From Apostichopus japonicus (taxonomy: Eukaryota; Echinodermata; Holothuroidea; Aspidochirotida; Stichopodidae): DNA of 64,000 nucleotides. The notes beneath the pieces are model-generated. The model was not told the origin of the DNA and made no database searches. It worked only from the letters and a program-made list of their open reading frames with translations. Below, one piece after another: positions 25,623-39,095 of the stretch. Made by a program: the position numbers and the translations under genes. The stretch's first letter is position 1, and the number at the start of each line of letters is the position of its first letter. Location of the stretch: assembly GCF_037975245.1 (NCBI RefSeq), contig NC_092571.1:8904501-8968500 (forward strand), in the 5' to 3' direction.

Positions 25623-27069
25623 GAACATTCGATTGATCGGTACGGCAAATTCGATTGATCGATACTGCACATTCGATAGATCGGTACCGCACATTCGATT
25701 GATCGGCACCGAACATTCGATTGATCGGTAACGCACAATTTATTGATCGGTACCAAACATTCGATTGATCGGTACCGCACATTCGAATGATAGGTACCGA
25801 GATTCTATTGATCGGTACCGCACAATCGATTGAACGGTACCAAACATTTGATTGATTGGTACCGCACATTCGATTGATCAGTAGAGAACATTCGATTGAT
25901 CGGTATCGCATATTCGATTGATCGGTACCGCACATTCGATTGATAGGTATCGCACATTCGATTAATCGGTACTGCACATTATATTGATCGGTACCGAATA
26001 TTCGATTGATCGGTACCGAACATTCGATTGTACCTTACATTCGATTGTTCGGTACCGAACATTCGATTGATCGGTACCGCACATTCGATTCATCGGTACG
26101 GTACCGAACATTCGATTATTCGGTATCGAACATTGGTTGATCGGTACCGCACATTCGATTAATCGGTACCGCACATTCGATTGATTGGTATCGTACAATC
26201 GATGAATAGGTTCCGCACATTCGATTGATCGATACTGCACATTCGATTGTTCGGTACCGCACAATCGATTGATCGGTGCCGAACATTCGATTGATCGGTA
26301 CCGAACTATCGATTGATCGATACCGCACATTCGATTGATCGGTACCGAAAATTCGATTGATCGATACTGCACATTCGATTGATCGGTACCGTACATTCGA
26401 TTGATCGGCACCGAACATTCGATTGTTCGGTACCGCACAATCGATTGATCGGTGCCGAACATTCGATTGATCGGTACCGAACCATCGATTGATCGGTACC
26501 AAACATTCGATTGATCGGTTCAAGCATTAGATTGATCGGTGCGGAACATTCGATTGATCGGTACCAAAAATTCGATTGATCGGTATCGTACATTCGATTG
26601 ATCGGTACCGAACTATCAATTGATCGGTATCCCATATTCGATTGATCGGTACCGCACATTCGATTGATAGTTATCGCACATTCTATTAATCGTTACTGCA
26701 CATTCTATTGATCGGTATCGCACATTCGATTGTTCGGTCCCGAACATTCGATTGTGCGGTACGTATTCATAGAATGTACGATACCGATCAATCGAATGTT
26801 CGGTACTTATCAATCGAATGTTCGGTACCGATCAATTGAATGTTCGGTACCGATCAATCTAATGTTCGGTCCCGAACATTCGATTGATCGGCAAAGAACA
26901 TTCGATTGATCGATACTGCATATTCGATTGATCGGTACCGCACATTCGATTGATCGGCACCGAACATTCGATTAATCGGTACCGCACAATCGATTGATCG
27001 GTGCCGAACATTCGATTGATCGGTACCGAACTATCGATTGATCGGTACCGCACATTCGATTGATCGGTA
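25623..27069 (+). repeat. Transition zone of the satellite
   Basis: Divergent monomers that first continue the sequence of block I and then become a patchwork with more CGATACTGC, CGGCACCG and ClaI-type ATCGAT variants. A short inverted run of monomers lies inside it (26,772-26,870). To the right of this zone the monomers become much more uniform. Confidence 0.65.
26772..26870 (-). repeat. Inverted run of about 4.5 satellite monomers
   Basis: Between these positions the monomers read GAATGTTCGGTAC then CGATCAATC, the complement of the array on both sides. The right junction is a near-perfect palindrome, AATGTTCGG-TC-CCGAACATT. The variant word CGGTCCCGAACATTCGATT occurs on both sides (26,735 and 26,867), exactly 132 bp or six monomer lengths apart, so the inversion keeps the 22-bp phase. 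It is the only strand switch I noticed in 53 kb. Confidence 0.9.
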
Positions 27070-28320
27070 CCGAACATTCGATTGATCGGTATCGTACATT
27101 CGATGAATACGTACCGTACATTCGATTTATCGGTACCGAACTATCACTTGATCGGTAGAGAACATTCGATTGATCGGTACCGCACATTCGATTGATCGAT
27201 ACCGCACATTCGATTGATCGGCACCGAACATTCGATTGATCGGTAACGCACAGTTGATTGATCCGTGCGGAACATTCGATTGATCGGTACCGAACATTCG
27301 ATTGATCGATATCGCATATTCGATTGATCGGTATCGCACATTCGATTGATCGGTACCGAACTATCGATTGATCGGTACCGCACATTCGATTGATCGGTAC
27401 CGCACATTCGATTGATCGGTACCGAACATTCGATTGATCAATACCGCACATTCGATTGATCGGTAACGAATATTCGAATGATCGGTACCGCACATTCGAT
27501 TGATCGGTAACGAACATTCGATTGATCGGTACCGCACATTCGATTGATCGCTACCGAACATTCGATTGATCAAAACCGCACATTCGATTGATCGGTACCG
27601 CACATTCGATTGATCGGTATCGAACATTCGATTGATCGGTACAGCACATTCGATTGATCGGTACCGCACATTCGATTGATCGGTACGGTATCGAACATTC
27701 GATTGTTCGGTATCGCACATTAGTTGATCGGTACCGCACATTCGATTGATCGGTACCGCACATTCGATTGATCGGTACCGCACATTCAATTGATCGGTAC
27801 CGAACATTCGATTGATCAATACCGCACATTCGATTGATCGGTAACGAATATTCGATTCATCGGTACCGAACATTCGATTGATCGGTACCGCACATTCGAT
27901 TGATCGGTACCGCACATTCGATTGATCGGTACCGAATATTCCATTGATCGGTATCGAACATTCGACTGCTCCGTACCGCACATTCGATTGATCGGTAACG
28001 CACATATGATTGATCGGTACCGAACATTCGATTGATCGGTACCGCACATTCGATTGATCGGTACCGCACATTCGATTAATCGGTATGGCACATTCGATTG
28101 ATCGGTACCGCACATTCGATTGATCGGTACCGCACAATCGATTGATCGGTACCGAACATTCGATTGATCGGTACCGAACATTCGATTGATCAATACCGCA
28201 CATTCGATTGATCAATACCGCACATTCGTTTGATCGGTACCGCAAATTCGATTGATCGCTACCGAACATTCGATTGGTCAATACATCACATTCGATTGAT
28301 CGGTACAGCACATTCGATTG
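27070..28320 (+). repeat. Long-distance repeat block II, copy 1
   Basis: Matches about 37,845-39,095 at an offset of 10,775 to 10,797 bp (a one-monomer difference). The block starts with a rare run of variants (TCGTACATTCGATGAATAC, then an ACTATCACTTG monomer and a GTAGAGAAC monomer). Parts of that marker run occur again near 49.38 and 51.24 kb. Confidence 0.8.
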
Positions 28321-28951
28321 ATCGGTACCGCACATTCGATTGATCGGTACGGTATCGAACATTCGATTGTTCGGTACCGCACATTCGATTGATCGGTACC
28401 GCACATTCGATTGATCGGTATCGAACATTCGATTGTTCGGTACCGCACATTCGATTGATCGGTATCGAACATTCGATTGATCGGTACCGCACATTCGATT
28501 GATCGGTACCGCACATTCGATTGATCGGTATCGAACATTCGATTGATCGGTACCGCACATTCGATTGATCGGTACCGCACATTCGATTGATCGGTACCGC
28601 ACATTCGATTCATCGGTACCGCACATTCGATTGTTCGGTATCGAACATTCGATTGATCTTAACCTCACATTCGATTCATCGGTACGGTACCGAACATTCG
28701 ATTGATCGGTACCGCACATTCGATTGATCGGTACCGCACATTCGATTGATCGGTACCGCACATTCGATTGATCTGTACCGCACATTCGATTGATCGTTAC
28801 CGAACATTCGATTGATCGGTACCGAAAATTCGATTGCACAATACCGCACATTCGATTGATCGGTATCGAACATTCGACTGCTCCGTACCGCACATTCGAT
28901 TGATCGGTACCGCACATATGATTGATCGGTACCGCACATTCGATTGATCGG
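27684..28951 (+). repeat. 1,246/1,268-bp tandem unit, copy 1
   Basis: Landmarks in this interval recur 1,268 bp later at the left end and 1,246 bp later at the right end, so the copies differ by one monomer. It contains the longest minus-strand open frame of the array (27,361-29,097, 578 codons). Confidence 0.75.
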
Positions 28952-30220
28952 TACGGTATCGAACATTCGATTGTTCGGTATCGCACATTAGTTGATCGGT
29001 ACCGCACATTCGATTGATCGGTACCGCACATTCGATTGATCGGTACCGCACATTCAATTGATCGGTACCGAACATTCGATTGATCAATACCGCACATTCG
29101 ATTGATCGGTAACGAATATTCGATTCATCGGTACCGAACATTCGATTGATCGGTACCGCACATTCGATTGATCGGTACCGCACATTCGATTGATCGGTAC
29201 CGCATATTCCATTGATCGGTATCGAACATTCGACTGCTCCGTACCGCACATTCGATTGATCGGTAACGCACATATGATTGATCGGTACCGAACATTCGAT
29301 TGATCGGTACCGCACATTCGATTGATCGGTACCGCACATTCGATTAATCGGTATGGCACATTCGATTGATCGGTACCGCACATTCGATTGATCGGTACCG
29401 CACAATCGATTGATCGGTACCGAACATTCGATTGATCGGTACCGAACATTCGATTGATCAATACCGCACATTCGTTTGATCGGTACCGCAAATTCGATTG
29501 ATCGCTACCGAACATTCGATTGGTCAATACATCACATTCGATTGATCGGTACAGCACATTCGATTGATCGGTACCGCACATTCGATTGATCGGTACGGTA
29601 TCGAACATTCGATTGTTCGGTACCGCACATTCGATTGATCGGTACCGCACATTCGATTGATCGGTATCGAACATTCGATTGTTCGGTACCGCACATTCGA
29701 TTGATCGGTATCGAACATTCGATTGATCGGTACCGCACATTCGATTGATCGGTACCGCACATTCGATTGATCGGTATCGAACATTCGATTGATCGGTACC
29801 GCACATTCGATTGATCGGTACCGCACATTCGATTGATCGGTACCGCACATTCGATTCATCGGTACCGCACATTCGATTGATCGGTATCGAACATTCGATT
29901 GATCGGAACCTCACATTCGATTCATCGGTACGGTACAGAACATTCGATTGATCGGTACCGCACATTCGATTGATCGGTACCGCACATTCGATTGATCGGT
30001 ACCGCACATTCGATTGATCTGTACCGCACATTCGATTGATCGGTACCGAACATTCGATTGATCGGTACCGAAAATTCGATTGCACAATACCGCACATTCG
30101 ATTGATCGGTATCGAACATTCGACTGCTCCGTACCGCACATTCGATTGATCGGTACCGCACATATGATTGATCGGTACCGCACATTCGATTGATCGGTAC
30201 CTCACATTCGATTGATCGGT
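28952..30220 (+). repeat. 1,246/1,268-bp tandem unit, copy 2
   Basis: Second copy of the unit starting near the GGTACGGTATCGAAC and CATTAGTTGATCGG landmarks. The boundaries are approximate. Confidence 0.7.
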
Positions 30221-31039
30221 ACCGCACATTCGATTGATCGGTATCGAACATTCGTTTGATCGGTACCGCACATTTGGTTGATCGGTACCGCACATTCGAT
30301 TGATCGGTACCGCACATTCGATTTATCGGTACCGCACATTCGATTGATCGGAACCGCACATTCGATTCATCGGTTCGGTACCGAACATTCGATTATCGGT
30401 ACCGCACATTCGATTGATCGGTACCGCACATTCGATTGATCGGTACCGCACATTCGATTGATCGGTAACGCACATTCGATTGATCGGTACCGAACATTCG
30501 ATTGATCGGTACCGAACATTCGATTGATCAATACCGCACATTCGATTGATCGGTAACGAATATTCGAATGATCGGTACCGCACATTCGATTGATCGGTAA
30601 CGAACATTCGATTGATCGGTACCGCACATTCGATTGATCAATACCGCATATTCGATTGATCGGTACTGCACATTCGATTGATCGGTATCGAACATTCGAT
30701 TGATCGGTACAGCACATTCGATTGATCGGTACCGCACATTCGATTGATCGGTACGGTATCGAACATACGATTGTTCGGTATCGCACATTAGTTGATCGGT
30801 ACCGCACATTCGATTGATCGGTACCGCACATTCGATTGATCGGTACCGCACATTCGATTGATCGGTACCGCACATTCGATTCATCGGTACCGCACATTCG
30901 ATTGATCGGTACCGAACATTCGATTGTTCGTTACCGCACATTCGATTGATCGGTATCGAACATTCGATTGATCGGTACCGCACATTCGATTGATCGGTAC
31001 CGCACATTCGATTGATCGGAACCTCACATTCGATTTATC

Positions 31040-34000
31040 GGTACGGTACCGAACATTCGATTGATCGGTACCGAACATTCGATTGATCGGTACCGAACAT
31101 TCGATTGATCGGTACCGCACAATCGATTGATCGGTACCGAACATTCGATTGATGGGTACCGAATATTCTATTGATCGGTACCGCACATTTGATTGATCGA
31201 TCGGTACCGCACATTCGATTGATCGGTACCGAACATTCGATTGATCGGTACCGAACATTCGATTGATCAATACCGCACATTCGATTGATCGGTACCGCAC
31301 ATTCGATTGATCGGTACCGCACATTCGATTGATCGGTACCGCACATTCGATTGATCGGAACCGCACACTCGATTCATCGGTACGGTATCGAACATTCGAT
31401 TGTTCGGTATCGCACATTAGTTGATCGGTACCGCACATTCGATTGATCGGTACCTCACATTCGATTGATCGGTACCGCACAATCGATTGATCGGTACCGC
31501 ACATTCGATTCATCGGTACCGCACATTCGATTGATCGGTACCGAACATTCGATTGTTCGTTACCGCACATTCGATTGATCGGTATCGAACATTCGATTGA
31601 TCGGTACCGCACATTCGATTGATCGGTACCGCACATTCGATTGATCGGAACCGCACATTCGATTTATCGGTACGGTACCGAACATTCGATTGATCCGTAC
31701 CGAACATTCGATTGATCGGTACCGAACATTCGATTGATCGGTACCGCACAATCGATTGATCGGTACCGAACATTCGATTGATGGGTACCGAATATTCTAT
31801 TGATCGGTACCGCACATTTGATTGATCGATCGGTACCGCACATTCGATTGATCGGTACCGAACATTCGATTGATCGGTACCGACCATTCGATTGATCAAT
31901 ACCGCACATTCGATTGATCGGTAACGAATATTCGAATGATCGGTACCGCACATTCGATTGATCGGTACCGCACATTCGATTGATCGGTACCGCACATTCG
32001 ATTGATCGGTACCGCACATTCGATTGATCGGTACCGCACATTCGATTGATCGGTACCGAACATTCGATTGATCGGTACCGAACATTCGATTGATCAATAC
32101 CGCACATTCGATTGATCGGTAACGAATATTCGAATGATCGGTACCGCACATTCGATTGATCGGTAACGAACATTCGATTGATCGGTACCGCACATTCGAT
32201 TGATCAATACCGAATATTCGATTGATCGGTACCGCACATTCGATTCATCGGTATCGAACATTCGATTGATCGGTACAGCACATTCGATTGATCGGTACCG
32301 CACATTCGATTGATCGGTACGGTATCGAACATTCGATTGTTCGGTATCGCACAGTAGTTGATCGGTACCGAACATTCGATTGATCGGTACCGCACATTCG
32401 ATTCATCGGTACCGCACATTCGATTCATCGGTACGGTACCGAACATTCGATTATCGGTACCGCACATTCGATTGATCGGTACCGCACATTCGATTGATCG
32501 GTACCGCACATTCGATTGATCGGTACCGCACATTCGATTGATCGGTACCGTACATTCGATTGATCGGTACCGAACATTCGATTGATCAATACCTCACATT
32601 CGATTGATCGGTAACGAATATTCGAATGATCGGTACCGCACATTCGATTGATCGGTAACGAACATTCGATTGATCGGTACCGCACATTCGATTGATCAAT
32701 ACCGCATATTCGATTGATCGGTACCGCACATTCGATTGATCGGAACCGCACATTCTATTTATCGGTACGGTACCGAACATTCGATTGATCGGTACCGAAC
32801 ATTCGATTGATCGGTACCGAACATTCGATTGATCGGTACCGCACAATCGATTGATCGGTACCGAACATTCGATTGATGGGTACCGAATATTCTATTGATC
32901 GGTACCGCACATTTGATTGATCGATCGGTACCGCACATTCGATTGATCGGTACCGAACATTCGATTGATCGGTACCGAACATTCGATTGATCAATACCGC
33001 ACATTCGATTGATCGGTAACGAATATTCGAATGATCGGTACCGCACATTCGATTGATCGGTACCGCACATTCGATTGATCGGTACCGCACATTCGATTGA
33101 TCGGTACCGCACATTCGATTGATCGGTACCGCACATTCGATTGATCGGTACCGAACATTCGATTGATCGGTACCGAACATTCGATTGATCAATACCGCAC
33201 ATTCGATTGATCGGTAACGAATATTCGAATGATCGGTACCGCACATTCGATTGATCGGTAACGAACATTCGATATATCGGTACCGCACATTCGATTGATC
33301 AATACCGAATATTCGATTGATCGATACCGCACATTCGATTCATCGGTATCGAACATTCGATTGATCGGTACAGCACATTCGATTGATCGGTACCGCACAT
33401 TCGATTGATCGGTACGGTATCGAACATTCGATTGTTCGGTATCGCACATTAGTTGATCGGTACCGCACATTCGATTGATCGGTACCGCACATTCGATTCA
33501 TCGGTACCGCACATTCGATTCATCGGTACCGCACATTCGATTGATCTGTACCGCACATTCGATTGATCGGTACCGAACATTCGATTGATCGGTACCGAAC
33601 ATTCGATTGATCAATACCGCACATTCGATTGATCAGTAACGAATATTCGAATGATCGGTACCGCACATTCGATTGATCGGTAACGAACATTCGATTGATC
33701 GGTACCGCACATTCGATTGATCAATACCGCATATTCGATTGATCGGTACTGCACATTCGATTGATCGGTATCGAACATTCGATTGATCGGTACAGCACAT
33801 TCGATTGATCGGTACCGCACATTCGATTGATCGGTACGGTATCGAACATTCGATTGTTCGGTATCGCACATTCGATTGATCGGTACCGCACATTCGATTC
33901 ATCGGTACCGCACATTCGATTGATCGGTACCGAACATTCGATTGTTCGTTACCGCACATTCGATTGATCGGTATCGAACATTCGATTGATCGGTACCGCA

Positions 34001-35693
34001 CATTCGATTGATCGGTACCGCACATTCGATTGATCGGAACCTCACATTCGATTTATCGGTACGGTACCGAACATTCGATTGATCGGTACCGAACATTCGA
34101 TTGATCGGTACCGAACATTCGATTGATCGGTACCGCACAATCGATTGATCGGTACCGAACATTCGATTGATGGGTACCGAATATTCTAATGATCGGTACC
34201 GCACATTTGATTGATCGATCGGTACCGCACATTCGATTGATCGGTACCGAACATTCGATTGATCGGTACCGAACATTCGATTGATCAATACCGCACATTC
34301 GATTGATCGGTACCGCACATTCGATTGATCGGTACCGCACATTCAATTGATCGGTACCGCACATTCGATTGATCGGAACCGCACATTCGATTCATCGGTA
34401 CGGTATCGAACATTCGATTGTTCGGTATCGCACATTAGTTGATCGGTACCGCACATTCGATTGATCGGTACCGCACATTCGATTGATCGGTACCGCACAT
34501 TCGATTGATCGGTACCGCACATTCGATTCATCGGTACCGCACATTCGATTGATCGGTACCGAACATTCGATTGTTCGTTACCGCACATTCGATTGATCGG
34601 TATCGAACATTCGATTGATCTGTACCGTACATTCGATTGATCGGTACCGCACATTCGATTGATCGGAACCGCACATTCGATTTATCGGTACGGTACCGAA
34701 CATTCGATTGATCGGTACCGAACATTCGATTGATCGGTACCGAACATTCGATTGATCGGTACCGCACAATCGATTGATCGGTACCGAACATTCGATTGAT
34801 GGGTACCGAATATTCTATTGATCGGTACCGCACATTTGATTGATCGATCGGTACCGCACATTCGATTGATCGGTACCGAACATTCGATTGATCGGTACCG
34901 AACATTCGATTGATCAATACCGCACATTCGATTGATCGGTAACGAATATTCGAATGATCGGTACCGCACATTCGATTGATCGGTACCGCACATTCGATTG
35001 ATCGGTACCGCACATTCGATTGATCGGTACCGCACATTCGATTGATCGGTACCGAACATTCGAATGATCGGTACCGAACATTCGATTGATCAATACCGCA
35101 CATTCGATTGATCGGTAACGAATATTCGAATGATCGGTACCGCACATTCGATTGATCGGTAACGAACATTCGATTGATCGGTACCGCACATTCGATTGAT
35201 CAATACCGCACATTCGATTGATCGGTACCGCACATTCGATTCATCGGTATCGAACATTCGATTGATCGGTACAGCACATTCGATTGATCGGTACCGCACA
35301 TTCGATTGATCGGTACGGTATCGAACATTCGATTGTTCGGTATCGCACATTAGTTGATCGGTACCGCACATTCGATTGATCGGTACCGCACATTCGATTC
35401 ATCGGTACCGCACATTCGATTCATCGGTACGGTACCGAACATTCGATTATCGGTACCGCACATTCGATTGATCGGTACCGCACATTCGATTGATCGGTAC
35501 CGAACATTCGATTGATCAATACCTCACATTCGATTGATCGGTAACGAATATTCGAATGATCGGTACCGCACATTCGATTGATCGGTAACGAACATTCGAT
35601 TGATCGGTACCGCACATTCGATTGATCAATACCGCATATTCGATTGATCGGTACCGCACATTCGATTGATCGGAACCGCACATTCTATTTATC
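31040..35693 (+). repeat. Mosaic of 629-, 1,095-, 1,294- and 1,007-bp units
   Basis: The landmark TTATCGGTACGGTACCG (a 28-bp monomer preceded by a T variant) occurs at 31,040, 31,669, 32,764, 34,058, 34,687 and 35,694. Successive spacings are 629, 1,095, 1,294, 629 and 1,007 bp. The repeated 629-bp interval and the partial matches between the others show repeated exchange with deletion and insertion of monomer runs. Confidence 0.75.
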
Positions 35694-37844
35694 GGTACGG
35701 TACCGAACATTCGATTGATCGGTACCGAACATTCGATTGATCGGTACCGAACATTCGATTGATCGGTACCGCACAATCGATTGATCGGTACCGAACATTC
35801 GATTTATGGGTACCGAATATTCTATTGATCGGTACCGCACATTTGATTGATCGATCGGTACCGCACATTCGATTGATCGGTACCGAACATTCGATTGATC
35901 GGTACCGAACATTCGATTGATCAATACCGCACATTCGATTGATCGGTAACGAATATTCGAATGATCGGTACCGCACATTCGATTGATCGGTACCGCACAT
36001 TCGATTGATCGGTACCGCACATTCGATTGATCGGTACCGAACATTCGATTGATCGGTATCGAACATTCGATTGATCGGTACCGCACATTCGATTGATCGG
36101 TACCGCACATTCGATTGATCGGTACCGCACATTCGATTGATCGGAACCGCACATTCGATTCATCGGTACCGCACATTCGATTGATCAATACCGAATATTC
36201 GATTGATCGGTACCGCACATTCGATTCATCGGTATCGAACATTCGATTGATCGGTACAGCACATTCGATTGATCGGTACCGCACATTCGATTGATCGGTA
36301 CGGTATCGAACATTCGATTGTTCGGTATCGCACATTAGTTGATCGGTACCGCACATTCGATTGATCGGTAACGAACATTCGATTCATCGGTACCGCACAT
36401 TCGATTCATCGGTACGGTACCGAACATTCGATTATCGGTACCGCACATTCGATTGATCGGTACCGCACATTCGATTGATCGGTACCGCACATTCGATTGA
36501 TCGGTACCGCACATTCGATTGATCGGTACCGCACATTCGATTGATCGGTACCGAACATTCGATTGATCAATACCTCACATTCGATTGATCGGTAACGAAT
36601 ATTCGAATGATCGGTACCGCACATTCGATTGATCGGTAACGAACATTCGATTGATCGGTACCGCACATTCGATTGATCAATACCGCATATTCGATTGATC
36701 GGTACCGCACATTCGATTGATCGGTATCGAACATTCGATTGATCGGTACAGCACATTCGATTGTTCGGTACCGCACATTCGATTGATCGGTACGGTATCG
36801 AACATTCGATTGTTCGGTATCGCACATTAGTTGATCGGTACCGCACATTCGATTGATCGGTACCGCACATTCGATTGATCGGTACCGCACATTCGATTCA
36901 TCGGTACCGCACATTCGATTGATCGGTACCGAGCATTCGATTGTTCGTTACCGCACATTCGATTGATCGGTATCGAACATTCGATTGATCGGTACCGCAC
37001 ATTCGATTGATCGGTACCTCACATTCGATTGATCGGTACCGCACATTCGATTAATCGGTACCGCACATTCGATTGATCGGTACCGAACATTCGATTGATC
37101 GGAACCGCACATTCGATTCATCGGTACGGTACCGAACATTCGATTGTTCGGTACCGAACATTCGATTGATCGGTACCGCACAATCGATTGATCGGTACCG
37201 AACATTCGATTGATCGGTACCGAACATTCTATTGATCGGTACCGCACATTCGATTGATCGGTACCGCACATTCGATTGATCGGTACCGAACATTCGATTG
37301 ATCGGTACCGAACATTCGATTGATCGGAACCGCACATTCGATTCATCGGTACGGTACCGAACATTCGATTGATCGGTACCGAACATTCGATTGATCGGTA
37401 CCGCACAATCGATTGATCGGTACCGAACATTCGATTGATGGGTTCCGAACATTCTATTGATCGGTACCGAACATTCGATTGATCGGTACCGCACATTCGA
37501 TTGATCGGTACCGAACATTCGATTGATCGGTACCGAACATTCGATTGATCAATACCGCACATTCGATTGATCGGTAACGAATATTCGAATGATCGGTACC
37601 GCACATTCGATTGATCGGTACCGCACATTCGATTGATCGGTACCGCACATTCGATTGATCGGAACCGCACATTCGATTCATCGTTACGGTACCGAACATT
37701 CGATTATCGGTACCGCACATTCGATTGATCGGTACCGAACATTCGATTGATCGGTACCGAACATTCGATTGATCGGTACCGAACATTTGATTGATCGGTA
37801 CCGAACATTCGATTAATCGGTACCGAACATTCGATTGATAAGTA

Positions 37845-39095
37845 CCGAACATTCGATTGATCGGTATCGTACATTCGATGAATACGTACCGTACATTCGA
37901 TTTATCGGTACCGAACTATCACTTGATCGGTAGAGAACATTCGATTGATCGGTACCGCACATTCGATTGATCGATACCGCACATTCGATTGATCGGCACC
38001 GAACATTCGATTGATCGGTAACGCACAGTTGATTGATCCGTGCGGAACATTCGATTGATCGGTACCGAACATTCGATTGATCGATATCGCATATTCGATT
38101 GATCGGTATCGCACATTCGATTGATCGGTACCGAACTATCGATTGATCGGTACCGCACATTCGATTGATCGGTACCGCACATTCGATTGATCGGTACCGT
38201 ACATTCGATTGATCGGTACCGAACATTCGATTGATCAATACCGCACATTCGATTGATCGGTAACGAATATTCGAATGATCGGTACCGCACATTCGATTGA
38301 TCGGTAACGAACATTCGATTGATCGGTACCGCACATTCGATTGATCGCTACCGAACATTCGATTGATGAAAACCGCACATTCGATTGATCGGTACCGCAC
38401 ATTCGATTGATCGGTATCGAACATTCGATTGATCGGTACAGCACATTCGATTGATCGGTACCGCACATTCGATTGATCGGTACGGTATCGAACATTCGAT
38501 TGTTCGGTATCGCACATTAGTTGATCGGTACCGCACATTCGATTGATCGGTACCGAACATTCGATTGATCGGTATCGCACATTCAATTGATCGGTACCGA
38601 ACATTCGATTGATCAATACCGCACATTCGATTGATCGGTAACGAATATTCGATTCATCGGTACCGAACATTCGATTGATCGGTACCGCACATTCGATTGA
38701 TCGGTACCGCACATTCGATTGATCGGTACCGCATATTCCATTGATCGGTATCGAACTTTCGACTGCTCCGTACCGCACATTCGATTGATCGGTACCGCAC
38801 ATATGATTGATCGGTACCGAACATTTGATTGATCGGTACCGCACATTCGATTGATCGGTACCGCACATTCGATTAATCGGTACCGCACATTCGATTGATC
38901 GGTACCGAACATTCGATTGATCGGTATCGCACAATCGATTGATCGGTACCGAACATTCGATTGATCGGTTCCGAACATTCGATTGATCAATACCGCACAT
39001 TCGTTTGATCGGTACCGCAAATTCGATTGATCGCTACCGAACATTCGATTGGTCAATACATCACATTCGATTGATCGGTACAGCACATTCTATTG
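37845..39095 (+). repeat. Long-distance repeat block II, copy 2
   Basis: Matches 27,070-28,320, as described there. Copy 2 differs by scattered substitutions and a one-monomer length change, and flows directly into the first 2,432-bp unit. Confidence 0.8.
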
